Assembly: GCF_003675325.1 (NCBI RefSeq)
Contig: NZ_CP033073.1
Span: 2,728,001 to 2,792,000, forward strand
DNA: 64,000 bases
DNA from: Streptomyces dangxiongensis
GTDB lineage: Bacteria; Actinomycetota; Actinomycetes; Streptomycetales; Streptomycetaceae
Direction: 5' to 3'
Of this stretch, positions 1 to 9,929 are shown in pieces (the stretch's first letter is position 1; every line of letters begins with the position of its first letter). Made by a program: the position numbers and the translations under genes. Under the pieces are notes generated by a model. That model searched no databases, was not told the DNA's origin, and saw nothing but the letters and a program-made list of their open reading frames with translations.

Positions 1-224
1 ACGGCCTCCCCGGCATGAACACCGAATCCATGCGCCAGTACCTCGAGTGCGTCGCCGACCAGCGCCTCACGCGCCTCGGTTTCGCCCCGGTGTACGGCTC
101 GCAGAACCCCTTCTCCTTCATGGAGCTCCAGGGTGTTCAGGAGCTGACGAACTTCTTCGAGCGCCGCCCGTCGGCGTACCAGGTGGCGGTGGAGGGCACG
201 GTCGACCTGGACGAGGACTTCTGA
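1..224 (+). CDS. nrdB: Class I ribonucleotide reductase beta subunit, C-terminal end only
   Basis: This is the last 73 codons of a gene that begins before the window; the frame is open from base 3. The peptide, with YLECVADQRL, YGSQNPFSFME and NFFERRPSAYQ, matches the conserved C-terminus of NrdB, the di-iron tyrosyl-radical subunit that pairs with NrdA to reduce ribonucleoside diphosphates to deoxyribonucleotides. The acidic Asp/Glu/Phe tail fits the NrdA-docking tail seen in this family. The iron ligands lie outside the window, so the class Ia call rests on this tail and on gene content known for Streptomyces. Confidence 0.9.
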   Translation, partial: GLPGMNTESMRQYLECVADQRLTRLGFAPVYGSQNPFSFMELQGVQELTNFFERRPSAYQVAVEGTVDLDEDF

Positions 225-379
225 TCCCTGCTGTCTCCCCGGGCCTCCTGGGCCTGCCTGAGCTGCCGGTCGATGCGCCGCTCGCGCACGACGCCGAGCA
301 CGGACGGGAGGACCAGGAGGACCAGGATCCCGAGGGTGGTGCCCATTCCGATGAGACCTTCGATCTGGTTTCCGTTCAT
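137..379 (-). CDS. Small single-span membrane protein, hypothetical
   Basis: An 80-residue ORF. It has a short polar N-terminus, one hydrophobic helix (about residues 12-34, LGILVLLVLPSVLG), then a basic and Ser-rich cytoplasmic tail. I chose the ATG at 379 because a GAGAG stretch lies 8 bases upstream; a GTG at 403 is possible but its AGGA touches the start codon. The last 88 bases run antisense through the nrdB 3' end, so the tail could be constrained by nrdB. Codon third positions are mostly G/C across the hydrophobic part. No function recognised; it could be a spurious tail on a shorter real protein. Confidence 0.5.
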   Translation of the reverse strand: MNGNQIEGLIGMGTTLGILVLLVLPSVLGVVRERRIDRQLRQAQEARGDSRDQKSSSRSTVPSTATWYADGRRSKKFVSS

Positions 380-472
380 GGACACCACTCTCGCGCCGGA
401 CACTCCTGACCGGGAGTGGCAGGACTGCCGTAGACCCTCGAATTACTGCCAATGGTGGGGCACACTGGCAGC

Positions 473-1435
473 ATGCTGAAGAACGTGGCCGTCGTGCTGC
501 TGGACGGGGTGCAGCCCTTCGAGCTGGGTGTCGTGTGCGAGGTGTTCGGCATCGACCGCAGTGACGACGGACTGCCTGTGTACGACTTCGCCGTGGTCTC
601 TGCGGAGGGGCCCTCGCTCGGCACCCACTGCGGGTTCACCGTGTCCACGCCGTACGGGCTGGAGCGGCTGGAAGAAGCCGACCTGATCGCCGTACCGGCC
701 GGGCAGGCCTACGCGGAGCGCGCGTTCCCCGAGGAGCTGCTGACGGCGCTGCGGCGGGCCGTCGACCGGGGCACCCGGGTGCTCAGCGTCTGCTCCGGCG
801 TGTTCGTGCTGGCCGCGGCGGGGCTGCTGGACGGACGGCGGTGTGCGGTGCACTGGCACCACGCCGAGCAGCTCGCCCGGCGCTATCCCCGGCTCGAGGC
901 CGAGCCGGACATGCTCTACGTGGACGAGGACCCGGTCATCACCTCCGCCGGCACGGCCGCGGGCATCGACGCCTGTCTGCACATCGTGCGCAAGGAGCAG
1001 GGCCCGGAGGTGGCCAACAAGATCGCCCGCCGGATGGTGGTGCCGCCGCACCGGGACGGCGGGCAGGCGCAGTTCATCGAGCGCCCCCTGCCGAAGGCTC
1101 CCTGCGACACGGTCGGGGAGGTGCTGGCGTGGATGGAGGCGCACCTCGACCAGGAGGTGACCGTCGAACAGCTCGCCGCCCGTGCCCACCTGGCGCCGCG
1201 CACCTTCGCCCGCCGCTTCCAGCAGGAGACGGGGACCACTCCGTACCGGTGGATCCTGCGCCAGCGCGTGCTGCTGGCCCAGGAGTTGCTGGAGGGCACG
1301 GACGAGACCATGGACGCCATCGCCGGGCGGACGGGGTTCGGTACGGCCGCGGCGCTGCGTCATCAGTTCGTGCGGGCGCTGGGGACGACCCCCCAGGCCT
1401 ACCGGCGCGCGTTCCGCGGCCCGCAGGCCGCCTGA
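473..1435 (+). CDS. GlxA/AdpA-like transcriptional regulator (DJ-1/PfpI domain plus AraC-type HTH)
   Basis: A 320-residue cytoplasmic regulator. Residues about 1-180 form a DJ-1/PfpI (class I glutamine amidotransferase-like) domain with the nucleophile-elbow cysteine in SVCSGVFVLAAAG. Residues about 215-315 form an AraC-type double helix-turn-helix (TVEQLAARAHLAPRTFARRF and a second helix pair ending TTPQAYRR). This architecture is that of the AdpA/GlxA subfamily. The ATG at 473 gives the standard N-terminus (MLKNVAVVLLDG); an in-frame ATG at 452 would add seven unsupported residues. It lies convergent to the P450 gene. Its targets cannot be read from the sequence. Confidence 0.88.
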   Translation: MLKNVAVVLLDGVQPFELGVVCEVFGIDRSDDGLPVYDFAVVSAEGPSLGTHCGFTVSTPYGLERLEEADLIAVPAGQAYAERAFPEELLTALRRAVDRGTRVLSVCSGVFVLAAAGLLDGRRCAVHWHHAEQLARRYPRLEAEPDMLYVDEDPVITSAGTAAGIDACLHIVRKEQGPEVANKIARRMVVPPHRDGGQAQFIERPLPKAPCDTVGEVLAWMEAHLDQEVTVEQLAARAHLAPRTFARRFQQETGTTPYRWILRQRVLLAQELLEGTDETMDAIAGRTGFGTAAALRHQFVRALGTTPQAYRRAFRGPQAA

Positions 1436-1456
1436 GCACGCGCCGGTACCGGCGGC

Positions 1457-2827
1457 CTACCAGGGCATCGCCCGCAGCAGCAGGTTCTGCGGGCGGAGCG
1501 TGATGCCCACGCGGGTGCTCTCGTCGGACCCGGCGGCCCGCTCGAAGCGGTACTTCGCCGAGACCGCCGCGGTGATCAGGCTCAGTTGGGTCATGGAGAA
1601 GTGGTCGCTGGGGCACTTGCGGTTGCCCACGCTGAACGGGCTCATGGCGTACTTCGGCACCTCACCGGCGCGCTCGGGCAGCCAGCGGTCGGGGTCGAAG
1701 TCGAGGTGGCGGGCGTAGGAACGGGCGTCGCGCTGGATGGCGTACGGGCTGTGGACGATGTCCGCCCCGGCCGGAATGCGATAGCCGCCGAGTACGGCGT
1801 CCGTCGTCGCGCGGCGCGTCAGAATCCATACGGCGGGCCTGAGCCGCATGGCCTCGACGACGACATTGCTGGTGTGCTTCAGGGCACGCACGTGCTCGAA
1901 TCCGACCGGCCGGCCACCGGTCACGGATTCGACCTCGGCCCGTACCCTCTCGGCGTGTTCCGGATGCGCGGCGAGGGCCTGGAGCAGCCACATGACCGTG
2001 GACGCCACTGTTTCGCTGCCGGGGGTGAGGATCGCGACGACCTGGTCGTGGATCTCCTGTTCCCCGATGGGCTCGCCATTGTCGTCCTTCGCCTCCAGCA
2101 ATGCCGTCAGCAAATCGTCCGGCTTTTGACCAGATGCCCTTCTCTCGGCGACGATCTCGTCCACCAGCAGATGCAGATCGGCCAACGCCCGGTTGAATTC
2201 CCGGTTGGCCGGAAACGGCAGCCGGTAGAGCGGACCCAGCGGGATCACCATCCTGCGGTACATACCGCGGAAGACGGTGGCGAGATCGGTGCTGAGCCGT
2301 TCCGCGCGCTCGTCCATGTAGTCGCCGCGCAGCAGGCAGCGGGCGGCGATACGGACGGCGACCCGGAAGGACTCGGAGGTGCAGTCGATGGTCTCCCCGG
2401 GTTTCCAGCGCTCGGTGAGCCGGTGCGCCTCCTCCTCCATGACCGGCCCGTACTGCGGTATCGCGTCGAGCCGGAACGCGGGCTGGATGGTGCGCCGCTG
2501 GCGGCGGTGCCGGGAGCCGTTGGCGGTGGCCACGCCCTCCTTGCCGAGCAGGCCCTCGAGGGACTCCCACAGGGGGCCGGCGATGCTGAAGCCGGGGCTG
2601 AGGGCCAGGGCTCCGGTGAGCGCCGGCGCGGTGACGGCGTACACCGTCTTGGGGCCGAGCCGCAGGCGCACGATGTCGCCGTGGTCGCGCAGCCCGGACA
2701 TGAAGGCGAGCGGGTCGCGGACCAGTTTCAGGCCGTGTCCGAGGACCGGTACGGCACCCGGGGCCAGGGGCGGTTCACGCAGTGCGGTCGTTCTGGGGGT
2801 CGCGGGCTTCACCGACTCGACGGTCAT
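1457..2827 (-). CDS. CYP170A-type cytochrome P450, albaflavenone monooxygenase
   Basis: A 456-residue P450. The I-helix region has GSETVAST, the K-helix ExxR is EAMR in [12 protein letters not shown], and the haem loop is [15 protein letters not shown] with the cysteine thiolate; Pro replaces the usual Gly after Cys. CYP170A1 of S. coelicolor oxidises epi-isozizaene twice to albaflavenone, and its crystal structure also showed a second, terpene-synthase-like site. The [13 protein letters not shown] stretch in that part is kept here. The ATG overlaps the terpene synthase stop by 4 bases (ATGA), so the two are translationally coupled. The assignment to CYP170A rests on near-identity with remembered sequence plus gene order. 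Confidence 0.95.
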   Translation of the reverse strand: MTVESVKPATPRTTALREPPLAPGAVPVLGHGLKLVRDPLAFMSGLRDHGDIVRLRLGPKTVYAVTAPALTGALALSPGFSIAGPLWESLEGLLGKEGVATANGSRHRRQRRTIQPAFRLDAIPQYGPVMEEEAHRLTERWKPGETIDCTSESFRVAVRIAARCLLRGDYMDERAERLSTDLATVFRGMYRRMVIPLGPLYRLPFPANREFNRALADLHLLVDEIVAERRASGQKPDDLLTALLEAKDDNGEPIGEQEIHDQVVAILTPGSETVASTVMWLLQALAAHPEHAERVRAEVESVTGGRPVGFEHVRALKHTSNVVVEAMRLRPAVWILTRRATTDAVLGGYRIPAGADIVHSPYAIQRDARSYARHLDFDPDRWLPERAGEVPKYAMSPFSVGNRKCPSDHFSMTQLSLITAAVSAKYRFERAAGSDESTRVGITLRPQNLLLRAMPW

Positions 2828-3909
2828 TTCTCACCTGCCGCTTCGTTCGTCACGTACGGGGGCGTGGACCGGTCGTCCCAGTTGTCGACCATGTACCGGC
2901 CGGACTCGTGGTGGAACCAGTAGACGGAGCTGAACCAGTTGCGCATGGCGTCGACGCACGTGCGGACGGCGGCGCCGAGCTCCGCGCCGCGGGCGGTTCC
3001 GTCGTCGATGTCGTGGGCGAGCCGCAGGGCGTCCTGTTCGGCGTCCAGAAATTCACCGGCGCATTCCTCGACGCGCCGCCTGACGTCGTCCACCGCTTCT
3101 TCGAGGGTCAGCCCCTCATGGGTGATGAGGCTGATCCCGAGATTGTGGACCTCGTCGCCGGCTATTTCCTTCGGCAGCGAGCAAAGGTCGTTGTACCAGG
3201 CGGCGAATTCCTGACTGAGGAGGGCCGCCCGGCGATAGGCCGGGTTTTTCCGTACGGCGTCCGGGAGTTCGCATCCGGCACTGGGTTCGAGCAGATCCGT
3301 CCATATCCGGTGGGCGAAGGTCAGGCGGCGCAGGGCGAGATATTCCTCGACGCCGGGCACGTATCCTTCGGTGCGGTTGCGGAATTCGCGGTCATAGGCC
3401 TCGATCACCGCGTGGAAATGCCTGGCGAACCGCAGGTTCCAGGTGCGTGACAGGAGGCCGTACAGCCGCAGCACGGTGTCGGCGAAGCCGGCGACCAGTG
3501 GGTCCGGGTGGTGCACGTGGTGCCCGGGCGCGTCGAGTGCCGCGTGCAGCCGGTGTCTCAGCCGCCGCCAGTCGCCCGCCCGGCCGTGCACGATGTCACG
3601 GTCGTGGCGGTCGTCCCAGACGAAGAACCACGCGCTGTAGTCGGCTATGGCCTGGAGGACCTCGTCGGCGGCGCTGGTGTAGTAGCCGGCCATGAGGTCC
3701 GTGTAGCACAGTCCATCGGCATATTCATGGACCTTGTCCGCCGGCATCAGCCGCTTTTCCAGCAGCCACAGCCGCGTGTTCTCCTGGAGCCGCGGCCAAT
3801 ACGGATGCAGTCGCCGGGGAAAAGCGGACTCGATCACCGGGAGGGCCAGTGAGGGCGGGACCACGACCGCCGTCCGGGTCACTGTGGTGCTGCGTGGGAA
3901 AGCCTGCAC
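2824..3909 (-). CDS. eizA: Epi-isozizaene synthase (class I sesquiterpene cyclase)
   Basis: A 361-residue protein, the same length as the characterised S. coelicolor enzyme. It cyclises farnesyl diphosphate to the tricyclic hydrocarbon epi-isozizaene, which the next gene's P450 turns into the antibiotic and odorant albaflavenone. Both Mg2+-diphosphate motifs are present: aspartate-rich DDRHD at residues 99-103 and the NSE triad NDLCSLPKE at 240-248. Aromatic residues around FFVWDD fit the cation-lined pocket. I chose the GTG at 3909 because GGAAGGGG lies about 8 bases upstream and the length then matches the family; the longer open frame to 4140 is unsupported. Confidence 0.96.
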   Translation of the reverse strand: MQAFPRSTTVTRTAVVVPPSLALPVIESAFPRRLHPYWPRLQENTRLWLLEKRLMPADKVHEYADGLCYTDLMAGYYTSAADEVLQAIADYSAWFFVWDDRHDRDIVHGRAGDWRRLRHRLHAALDAPGHHVHHPDPLVAGFADTVLRLYGLLSRTWNLRFARHFHAVIEAYDREFRNRTEGYVPGVEEYLALRRLTFAHRIWTDLLEPSAGCELPDAVRKNPAYRRAALLSQEFAAWYNDLCSLPKEIAGDEVHNLGISLITHEGLTLEEAVDDVRRRVEECAGEFLDAEQDALRLAHDIDDGTARGAELGAAVRTCVDAMRNWFSSVYWFHHESGRYMVDNWDDRSTPPYVTNEAAGEK

Positions 3910-4146
3910 GTACAAACCCCTTCCAGCCGCCAGGAGCGCACGCCCCTCCTGCTGTGCCGGGCGTGCGCCGTTGCGTATCCCCGTACTTCCATTCAGCACC
4001 ACAAGTGACCGCCATGGGAACGGATTTGCACCATTCACTACCCCACGGTGCCGAGAATCCCCCTTGTGTGACTGATTAAGGATCACCAGGGTCCCGCAAG
4101 GGATCGGGTGTACGACGCACGGGCGAACGAGGAGCGGCAACGCGAA

Positions 4147-4180
4147 GGCGCCCGGCCGGGACGGATCCCGGCCGGGCGCC
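4147..4180 (-). terminator. Perfect 15-bp stem hairpin after def
   Basis: Inverted arms at 4147-4161 and 4166-4180 with a 4-base loop lie 18 bases beyond the peptide deformylase stop. The stem is entirely GC-rich. No long T tract follows, which is usual for Streptomyces terminators. The rest of the gap up to eizA (4181-4197 and 3910-4146) has no gene; it must hold the eizA promoter, but I see no confident -35/-10 pair. Confidence 0.75.
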
Positions 4181-4197
4181 CATGTGCCCTGCGCTGG

Positions 4198-4848
4198 TCA
4201 GTCGTTGGCGACCACGGGGTAGCGCGGCTCGTTCTCGGCCATCTGCCGCAGCGCGTCCTTGCGGTCCCGCTTCGACAGCCGGTCGATGTACAGGTGGCCG
4301 TAGAGGTGGTCGGTCTCGTGCTGCAAACAGCGTGCGAAGTAGCCGGTGCCGCGGACCTTGACCGGGTTGCCCTGCTCGTCCTGGCCGGTCACCTCGGCGT
4401 AGTCGGGGCGCGCGAGCGACGCGTAGGCCGTCGGCACGGACAGGCAGCCCTCGTTGCTGTCGTCCAGCCGGCGCTGCTCGGCGGGCAGGTCGACCAGCTT
4501 CGGGTTGCAGATCACGCCGACGTGGCGGGCGCCCTCGTCGTCCTGGCAGTCGTAGACGAAGACCTTCAGGTCGACACCGATCTGGTTGGCGGCCAGGCCC
4601 ACGCCCTCGGCGGTGCGCTGGCTGGCGAACATGTCGGCGGCCAACTGCTGCAGCTCCTCGCCGAACTCGGTGACGTCCCTGCACTCCTTGTGCAGCACCG
4701 GGTTGCCGACGACCGTGATCGGCCGCGAGGTCCCGCGCTCGCGCCAGGCCTGCTCGCGCTCCTCGCAGTCCTCCGTGTCGACGACGTACCCCTCGTCGTC
4801 GACGGGGAGCACGCCCGCGTGCTGCTGATCGGTGTCCTGGTGCGCCAT
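4198..4848 (-). CDS. def: Peptide deformylase
   Basis: A 216-residue enzyme that removes the formyl group from the N-terminal methionine of new proteins. All three PDF motifs are seen: motif [11 protein letters not shown], motif II EGCLSVP (metal-binding Cys) and motif III QHETDHL (HExxH-type, two His ligands plus the catalytic Glu). The first roughly 45 residues are an acidic, probably disordered extension. The ATG at 4848 leaves 65 bases to the upstream TPR gene on the same strand. Streptomyces genomes carry several def paralogues, so this need not be the only copy. Confidence 0.95.
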   Translation of the reverse strand: MAHQDTDQQHAGVLPVDDEGYVVDTEDCEEREQAWRERGTSRPITVVGNPVLHKECRDVTEFGEELQQLAADMFASQRTAEGVGLAANQIGVDLKVFVYDCQDDEGARHVGVICNPKLVDLPAEQRRLDDSNEGCLSVPTAYASLARPDYAEVTGQDEQGNPVKVRGTGYFARCLQHETDHLYGHLYIDRLSKRDRKDALRQMAENEPRYPVVAND

Positions 4849-4913
4849 GACCGACGTACGCCTTCCTCAAAGAACAGGGGGGAGATGTTGCTGATACAGG
4901 GTACGGCGACCGG

Positions 4914-5896
4914 TCAGCAGACCTCTTCCAGATCCCGCCAGTCCCGCGAGTCCGGGCTGTCCTGGACCCATCCGTCCAGCAGCCCGCGCACGAGCGAGGC
5001 CGGCGCCGCGACCCCGCACTCCCGCTCGGGCACCCACAACTGCCCGTCCGTCCGGTGCCCCAGCGGCCCGGGATGCCCCGGCTCGCTGTGGTCGTGCGGG
5101 TCCAGGTGCACCCCCTCGCCCTCGTCGGACGGCATCCGCGACTCCGAGCACGTCCGGCACAGCAGCCGCACCGACGACGACCAGTCCTCCGCGGCGAACC
5201 CGGCGTCGGCGGCGAGCCGCTCCAACGCGTCCCGGTCCGCCTCCGTGGCCGCCTCCAGCAGGACCACCCAGGTGGGGACGGGTGACGGTGCCCACAGCTC
5301 GATCTCGTCGAAGACCGGGTAGGTGTGCCCGGCGGACGTCGTGCGCTCGCCGTGCGGGAGACGCCGTCGTGCAGCACGACCTCGCCCCAGCGCCGCCCGG
5401 ACGAGGGCAGCGGGATGGACAGCACCTCCATCCGCGCCGGGTCCAGCCTGCGGCCCCACACGACCTCGGCCTCGCCCTCCGGGGACAGCCGTACGGCCGC
5501 GCTGCCCAGCTCCATGCCGAGCGGCTCACCGGAGACGGCGGCACCGCCGGGCACCTTCAGCCCGTACGCCTGCCAGGCGCGGCGGGCCAGCGGCCAGTCC
5601 TGAAGGGCGGTCGCGGCGATCCCCACGTTCCACCAGTCCGGGGCGCCGGCCTCCCGGTCGAGCAGGGCGACCGCGCGCAGACCGGCGGCGCGGGCCTGCT
5701 CCCAGTCGTGCCGGAACTTGTGCAGCAGGGCCAGGTTGAACCAGGACTCCGCCAGCCAGGGCTCCAGGTCGGCGGCGCGTGTCAGCAGCTCGCCCGCGTC
5801 CTCGTACCGGCCGTCGCCGATAAGTGTGAACGCGCGGTCTGTGGCCTGCCGCCAGGAGGCGGAGGGCCGGTGCCGTGCCTTGCCGAAGATCCTCAC
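4914..5896 (-). pseudogene. TPR-domain protein interrupted by a single-base frameshift
   Basis: Two frames join into one protein of about 327 residues. The N-terminal part (5896 to about 5357) has TPR-like helices (RYEDAGELLTRAADLEPW, AESWFNLALLHKFRHDWEQA). The C-terminal part (about 5356 to 4914) has a Cys pair (LLCRTCSES), HLDPHDHSEPGHPG and LWVPERECG. The break is at a CCC run on the coding strand (5356-5358); one more C would restore the frame as GVSPHGERTTSAGHTYPV. The GTG at 5896, preceded by GGCGGGAA, was chosen as start. Function is unknown. Because everything else is intact, a read error is likelier than true decay. Confidence 0.8.
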
Positions 5897-5995
5897 GATT
5901 CCCGCCTGCCAGTTCCATTTCCCGCTGTGGGCTGGCTTGTGCCCCCGGACACCCTCTCCCTCGCATCCAACCACGTACGGCGGGAGAGTCGCTCA

Positions 5996-7288
5996 TTACC
6001 CATGGGTTACCCAGCCGGGAGCGGGGTCAGACAGTCCCGTTCGTCTCGCACCGGCGTCGGCCGGGACGGTCGCGCGCCAGCCGCGGGGCCGGGCCAGGAC
6101 CCGGGCGAGCGATTCCACGACCTCCGGAGCGTAGTCGTCGGCGGTGCCCAGCCGCAGCTCCTCCAGCGCGTGCAGCGGGCCCTCGGGACCGGCGTCCCGG
6201 GCCTTCTCCTCGTAGGCGTTCACGGTGCGCACGATCCGGGCGGCGAGCGGCTGCTCCGGGCAGGGGTCGGCCTGCCGCTCCACGACGACGGCGACGGCCG
6301 CGTCCACGCCGGTCTGCCGGACGACGGCCCCGCCGAGCAGGGCGATGCGGCGTTGCTCGGCGGCGGGCAGGACGGCGGTGGCGCCCGCCGGGACCGGGTC
6401 GACCAGGCTGAGCTGACCGATGTCGTGCATGAGCGCCGCGTACTCCAGGACGGTCAGCTCGGGTCCGGTCAGGCCGAGGTCGCGGCCGACGGCGAGGCTG
6501 AGCGCGGCGACCCGGTGGGCGTGCCCGGCGGGGGTGCAGCCGGCGATCTCGGTGGCGCGGGCCAGGGAGGCGATGGTCTGCCGGTAGGTGGCGCGGACGG
6601 CCGCGTACCGGCGGAGGGACACCTGGACGAGGAGCAGCGGCAGACAGAACACGGGCAGTGCCCACAGCCCGGCGACGGCGACCGCGAGCGCCATCACGGC
6701 GCCGGTGGCACAGACCGCGGAGCCGATGCCGAGCAGTCCGCGCAGTTCCTCGCGCAGCAGCGGACCGAACGGCCGGCCGCTGCGGCAGTGGGCGAGCGTG
6801 GCGGCCAGGACGGCCCCGCACAGGGAGGTGAGGGCGAGCAGGGTGAGGAGCAGCAGGGGGTAGGCGGGGCCGGTCCAGGAGGCGAACACCCGGTTGTCGT
6901 AAGGGGGTTGGAAGCAGAGGGCGGCGAAGCCGACGGTGAGGACGCGGCGGGCCAGGTGGTCGGCGGTCGGGGTGCCGCCGGACCAGATGTGCGGGACGGC
7001 ACCGAGGAGGGCGGCGACGAGGACCACGGTGACGACCTGGGCCGCGCCGTGCTGGGCGGGCCGCCCGGCGTCGGCGCCCAGCAGCGCGTACGACAGGGAG
7101 CCCGCGGCGCCCAGGGGCGCGGCCTGCCGTTCCTGGGCGTCGCTCCACCGGGTCAGCTCGCCGACGGCGATGAGCGTGCCGAAGGCGAGCGCGACGCCCC
7201 GGTCCTCCAGACCGGTCCACAGGGTGACGGCGAGGGAGCCGGCCGCGACGAGGACGGCGGCGCCGTGGATGAGCCGCAGGGGACTCAC
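5996..7288 (-). CDS. Membrane protein with a degenerate HD-GYP-type domain
   Basis: A 430-residue protein. The first roughly 230 residues hold several hydrophobic helices (LIHGAAVLVAAGSLAV, YPLLLLTLLALTSLCGAVLA, VMALAVAVAGLWALPVFCLP), then a cytoplasmic HD-superfamily domain. The HD pair survives in ALMHDIGQLSLVD, but the HE and GYP segments of the HD-GYP consensus are missing: where HHERLDGSGYP stands in the upstream paralogue, this protein has VVERQADPCPEQPL. Its GTG start overlaps the upstream gene's stop by 4 bases (GTGA). It probably cannot hydrolyse cyclic-di-GMP on its own and may act as a regulatory partner; that role is inferred. Confidence 0.82.
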   Translation of the reverse strand: MSPLRLIHGAAVLVAAGSLAVTLWTGLEDRGVALAFGTLIAVGELTRWSDAQERQAAPLGAAGSLSYALLGADAGRPAQHGAAQVVTVVLVAALLGAVPHIWSGGTPTADHLARRVLTVGFAALCFQPPYDNRVFASWTGPAYPLLLLTLLALTSLCGAVLAATLAHCRSGRPFGPLLREELRGLLGIGSAVCATGAVMALAVAVAGLWALPVFCLPLLLVQVSLRRYAAVRATYRQTIASLARATEIAGCTPAGHAHRVAALSLAVGRDLGLTGPELTVLEYAALMHDIGQLSLVDPVPAGATAVLPAAEQRRIALLGGAVVRQTGVDAAVAVVVERQADPCPEQPLAARIVRTVNAYEEKARDAGPEGPLHALEELRLGTADDYAPEVVESLARVLARPRGWRATVPADAGARRTGLSDPAPGWVTHG

Positions 7289-8589
7289 CGGGCTGCCCCG
7301 GTGCGGGGGGCCCGCTCGGCGGGTGTCATGACGTACGCGGGTTCGTCGGCGGTGACCGTGGGCCGCCAGCCGCAGCGGCGCACGGCGCGGACGAGGGCGC
7401 CGACCATCCGGGGGTCGAAGTGGGCGCCCGCGCAGCGCTCCAGCTCGGTGACGGCCGCCTCGACCGGCCGGGCCCTGCTGTAGGAGCGGGTCGAGGTCAT
7501 CGCGTCGAAAGCGTCGGCGACGGCGACGATCCGGGCGCACTCGGGGATCTGGTCACCGGCCAGGCCGTACGGGTAGCCGCTGCCGTCGAGCCGCTCGTGG
7601 TGGTGGAGGATCGCCGCGCGGGCCTCACCGAGGAAGGAGATCCCGCGGACCATCTCGTGGCCGTACTCGGGATGCAGCTCGATGATCCGCCGTTCCTCGG
7701 GGGTGAGCGGTCCGTCCTTGCGCAGCAGCCGGGTGGGCACGCCGAGCTTGCCGACGTCGTGCAGGATGCCGGCGAAGCGCAGCGTCTCGACGCGGTCGTC
7801 GTCCATGCCGAGTTCGCGGGCGATCAGCACGGAGGCCTGGCCGACGCGTTCGCTGTGGCCGCGGGTGTAGCCGTCCTTGATGTCGACGGCCTGGACGAGG
7901 GCGCGGATGGTGGCCTGGTGGGCCGCGCGTTCACGGTGGTACTGGGCGAACACCCAGCAGGAGACGCACATCGGGAGCAGGACGAGCAGCGCGGCGGACG
8001 GACCGTACGGACTTCGCCAGAGCACGGCCATCATCAGTCCGGCGAGGCCGTGCACGGCGACGGGCGCGAGGGAGCGGGCCAGCAGCCCGCGCCAGGCGCG
8101 CCGCGGCGGCACCAGCCCGGCCGCCGCCCGCAGGCCGCCGTCGAGCAGGGTCAGCACGAGGCAGAGGACGAGGACGGCGGCACCGGCGGGCAGCAGGGCG
8201 TAGGGGAAGTCGGAGCCGACGACGGCGTCCCGGCCGCCGAGCGCCCGGTGCACGTGGGCGGCGCCGCACACGGCGAGCGCGGGCCGCACGGCCCGCCACA
8301 CGCGCCGGGACAGGGCGGCCCGGTGCCCGGCCGGGGGGAGCAGGAGGGCGGGCAGCGGGACGAGCGCGGCGGCCGGCGGGGGCAGCAGGAAGGCCCCGGC
8401 GAGCAGCACGGGGTAGAAGGTGCCATCGAGACGCCGGCGCACGACGTGCTCACAGGCCGCGTAGAGGGCGGCGAGGAGACACGGCTCCCACCATGGGACA
8501 TGGCTGGTCGGCAGGCGCAGCAGGCAGAGGGCGGCGAGCAGGGCGGCGGCGGCAACACAGCCGCGTGCTCTCGCCGGTACCGCGTCCAT
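7285..8589 (-). CDS. Membrane-anchored HD-GYP phosphodiesterase
   Basis: A 434-residue protein. Its N-terminal half has about six to eight hydrophobic segments. The cytoplasmic HD-GYP domain has the hallmark motifs GHSERV, ILHDVGKLGVP, HPEYGHEMV, HHHERLDGSGYPYGL and VADAFDAMTS. HD-GYP proteins hydrolyse cyclic-di-GMP through a bi- or trinuclear metal site, and in Streptomyces c-di-GMP controls the onset of development. The ATG at 8587-8589 has a strong GGGGAGGGG upstream. It is translationally coupled to the degenerate paralogue below it, and lies downstream of sigR-rsrA with a gap of about 110 bases. Confidence 0.9.
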   Translation of the reverse strand: MDAVPARARGCVAAAALLAALCLLRLPTSHVPWWEPCLLAALYAACEHVVRRRLDGTFYPVLLAGAFLLPPPAAALVPLPALLLPPAGHRAALSRRVWRAVRPALAVCGAAHVHRALGGRDAVVGSDFPYALLPAGAAVLVLCLVLTLLDGGLRAAAGLVPPRRAWRGLLARSLAPVAVHGLAGLMMAVLWRSPYGPSAALLVLLPMCVSCWVFAQYHRERAAHQATIRALVQAVDIKDGYTRGHSERVGQASVLIARELGMDDDRVETLRFAGILHDVGKLGVPTRLLRKDGPLTPEERRIIELHPEYGHEMVRGISFLGEARAAILHHHERLDGSGYPYGLAGDQIPECARIVAVADAFDAMTSTRSYSRARPVEAAVTELERCAGAHFDPRMVGALVRAVRRCGWRPTVTADEPAYVMTPAERAPRTGAAR

Positions 8590-8701
8590 CACGCCCCTCC
8601 CCGACCCTGCCCGTCCCGGCTGGGAGCCTAGGGCGGAGGTCGGGGGGTGCGGGGGCTTATGACCTGAGGATTAGCACGTTCGGGTGATACGACCCGGCGT
8701 G

Positions 8702-9009
8702 TCAGGATTCCTGGGGCGCCGTCGGGGTCCGGGTCACGTCGTGCCCGGGCACGGTCTGGCCGGAGCGGATCAGGTCGATCCGCCCCATGACCTTGGCGCG
8801 CAGGTCGGCGGGCACGTCGTCATGGCCGCAGCACCGCTTGACCAGCTTCTTCACGGCCTGCTCCAGGCCGTACTTCTCCAGGCACGGCGAGCATTCCTCG
8901 AAGTGGTGCTGGAACTTGTCGCGGTCGACGTCCGGCATCTCGCTGTCGAGGAACTCGTACAGGTGGTCCAGAACCTCACTGCAGTCCGTCTCGTGCGGCT
9001 CTCCGCAGC

Positions 9010-9013
<4 letters not shown>
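8702..9013 (-). CDS. rsrA: RsrA, redox-sensing zinc anti-sigma factor of SigR
   Basis: A 103-residue zinc-binding anti-sigma factor that holds SigR inactive in reducing conditions. Disulfide stress oxidises its cysteines, expels zinc and frees the sigma factor. The key residues are all here: C11, the ZAS motif H37-x3-C41-x2-C44 in HHFEECSPC, plus C3 and the C61-C62 pair (KRCCG). The sequence is almost that of S. coelicolor RsrA apart from a variable C-terminal tail. Its ATG overlaps the sigR stop by 4 bases (ATGA), so the two are made in coupled amounts. Confidence 0.97.
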
Positions 9014-9705
<692 letters not shown>

Positions 9706-9870
9706 CTCCTCGAAGTTCCGGGCGGGACCGGAAACGGTCCCACTCGTTTCGGAGGATAGAACACGACCCGTGCCTGCCGCCGCTCGAATAGGAGCGGTCC
9801 TGGCCGCGTGCAGCACCGTCCAGTCCAGGTCAGTACGGCTGCTGCGGCCCGGGCAGATGGTCGAACCCAT
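9706..9870 (-). other. N-terminal extension of the long, unstable sigma-R' isoform
   Basis: This in-frame coding stretch from the ATG at 9870 to the short-form GTG encodes exactly 55 residues beginning MGSTICPGR. In S. coelicolor a 55-residue N-terminal extension is made from the stress-induced promoter and creates a short-lived sigma factor that lets the response shut off. The exact match in length, together with the autoregulated promoter just upstream, supports the same design here. The constitutive promoter for the short form should lie inside this stretch; I could not place it. Confidence 0.75.
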
Positions 9871-9929
9871 GCGGCGGACTTCCTTTCCCACGACATCGGT
9901 GCCGAGGCGTCAGCACTTCTGTCCCCCAC

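Noticed and set aside
5282..7483. A 733-codon open frame on the plus strand
   Set aside because: It is antisense to the TPR and HD-domain genes. It is rich in Gly, Arg, Gln and Asp with no domain; typical mirror frame in high-GC DNA.
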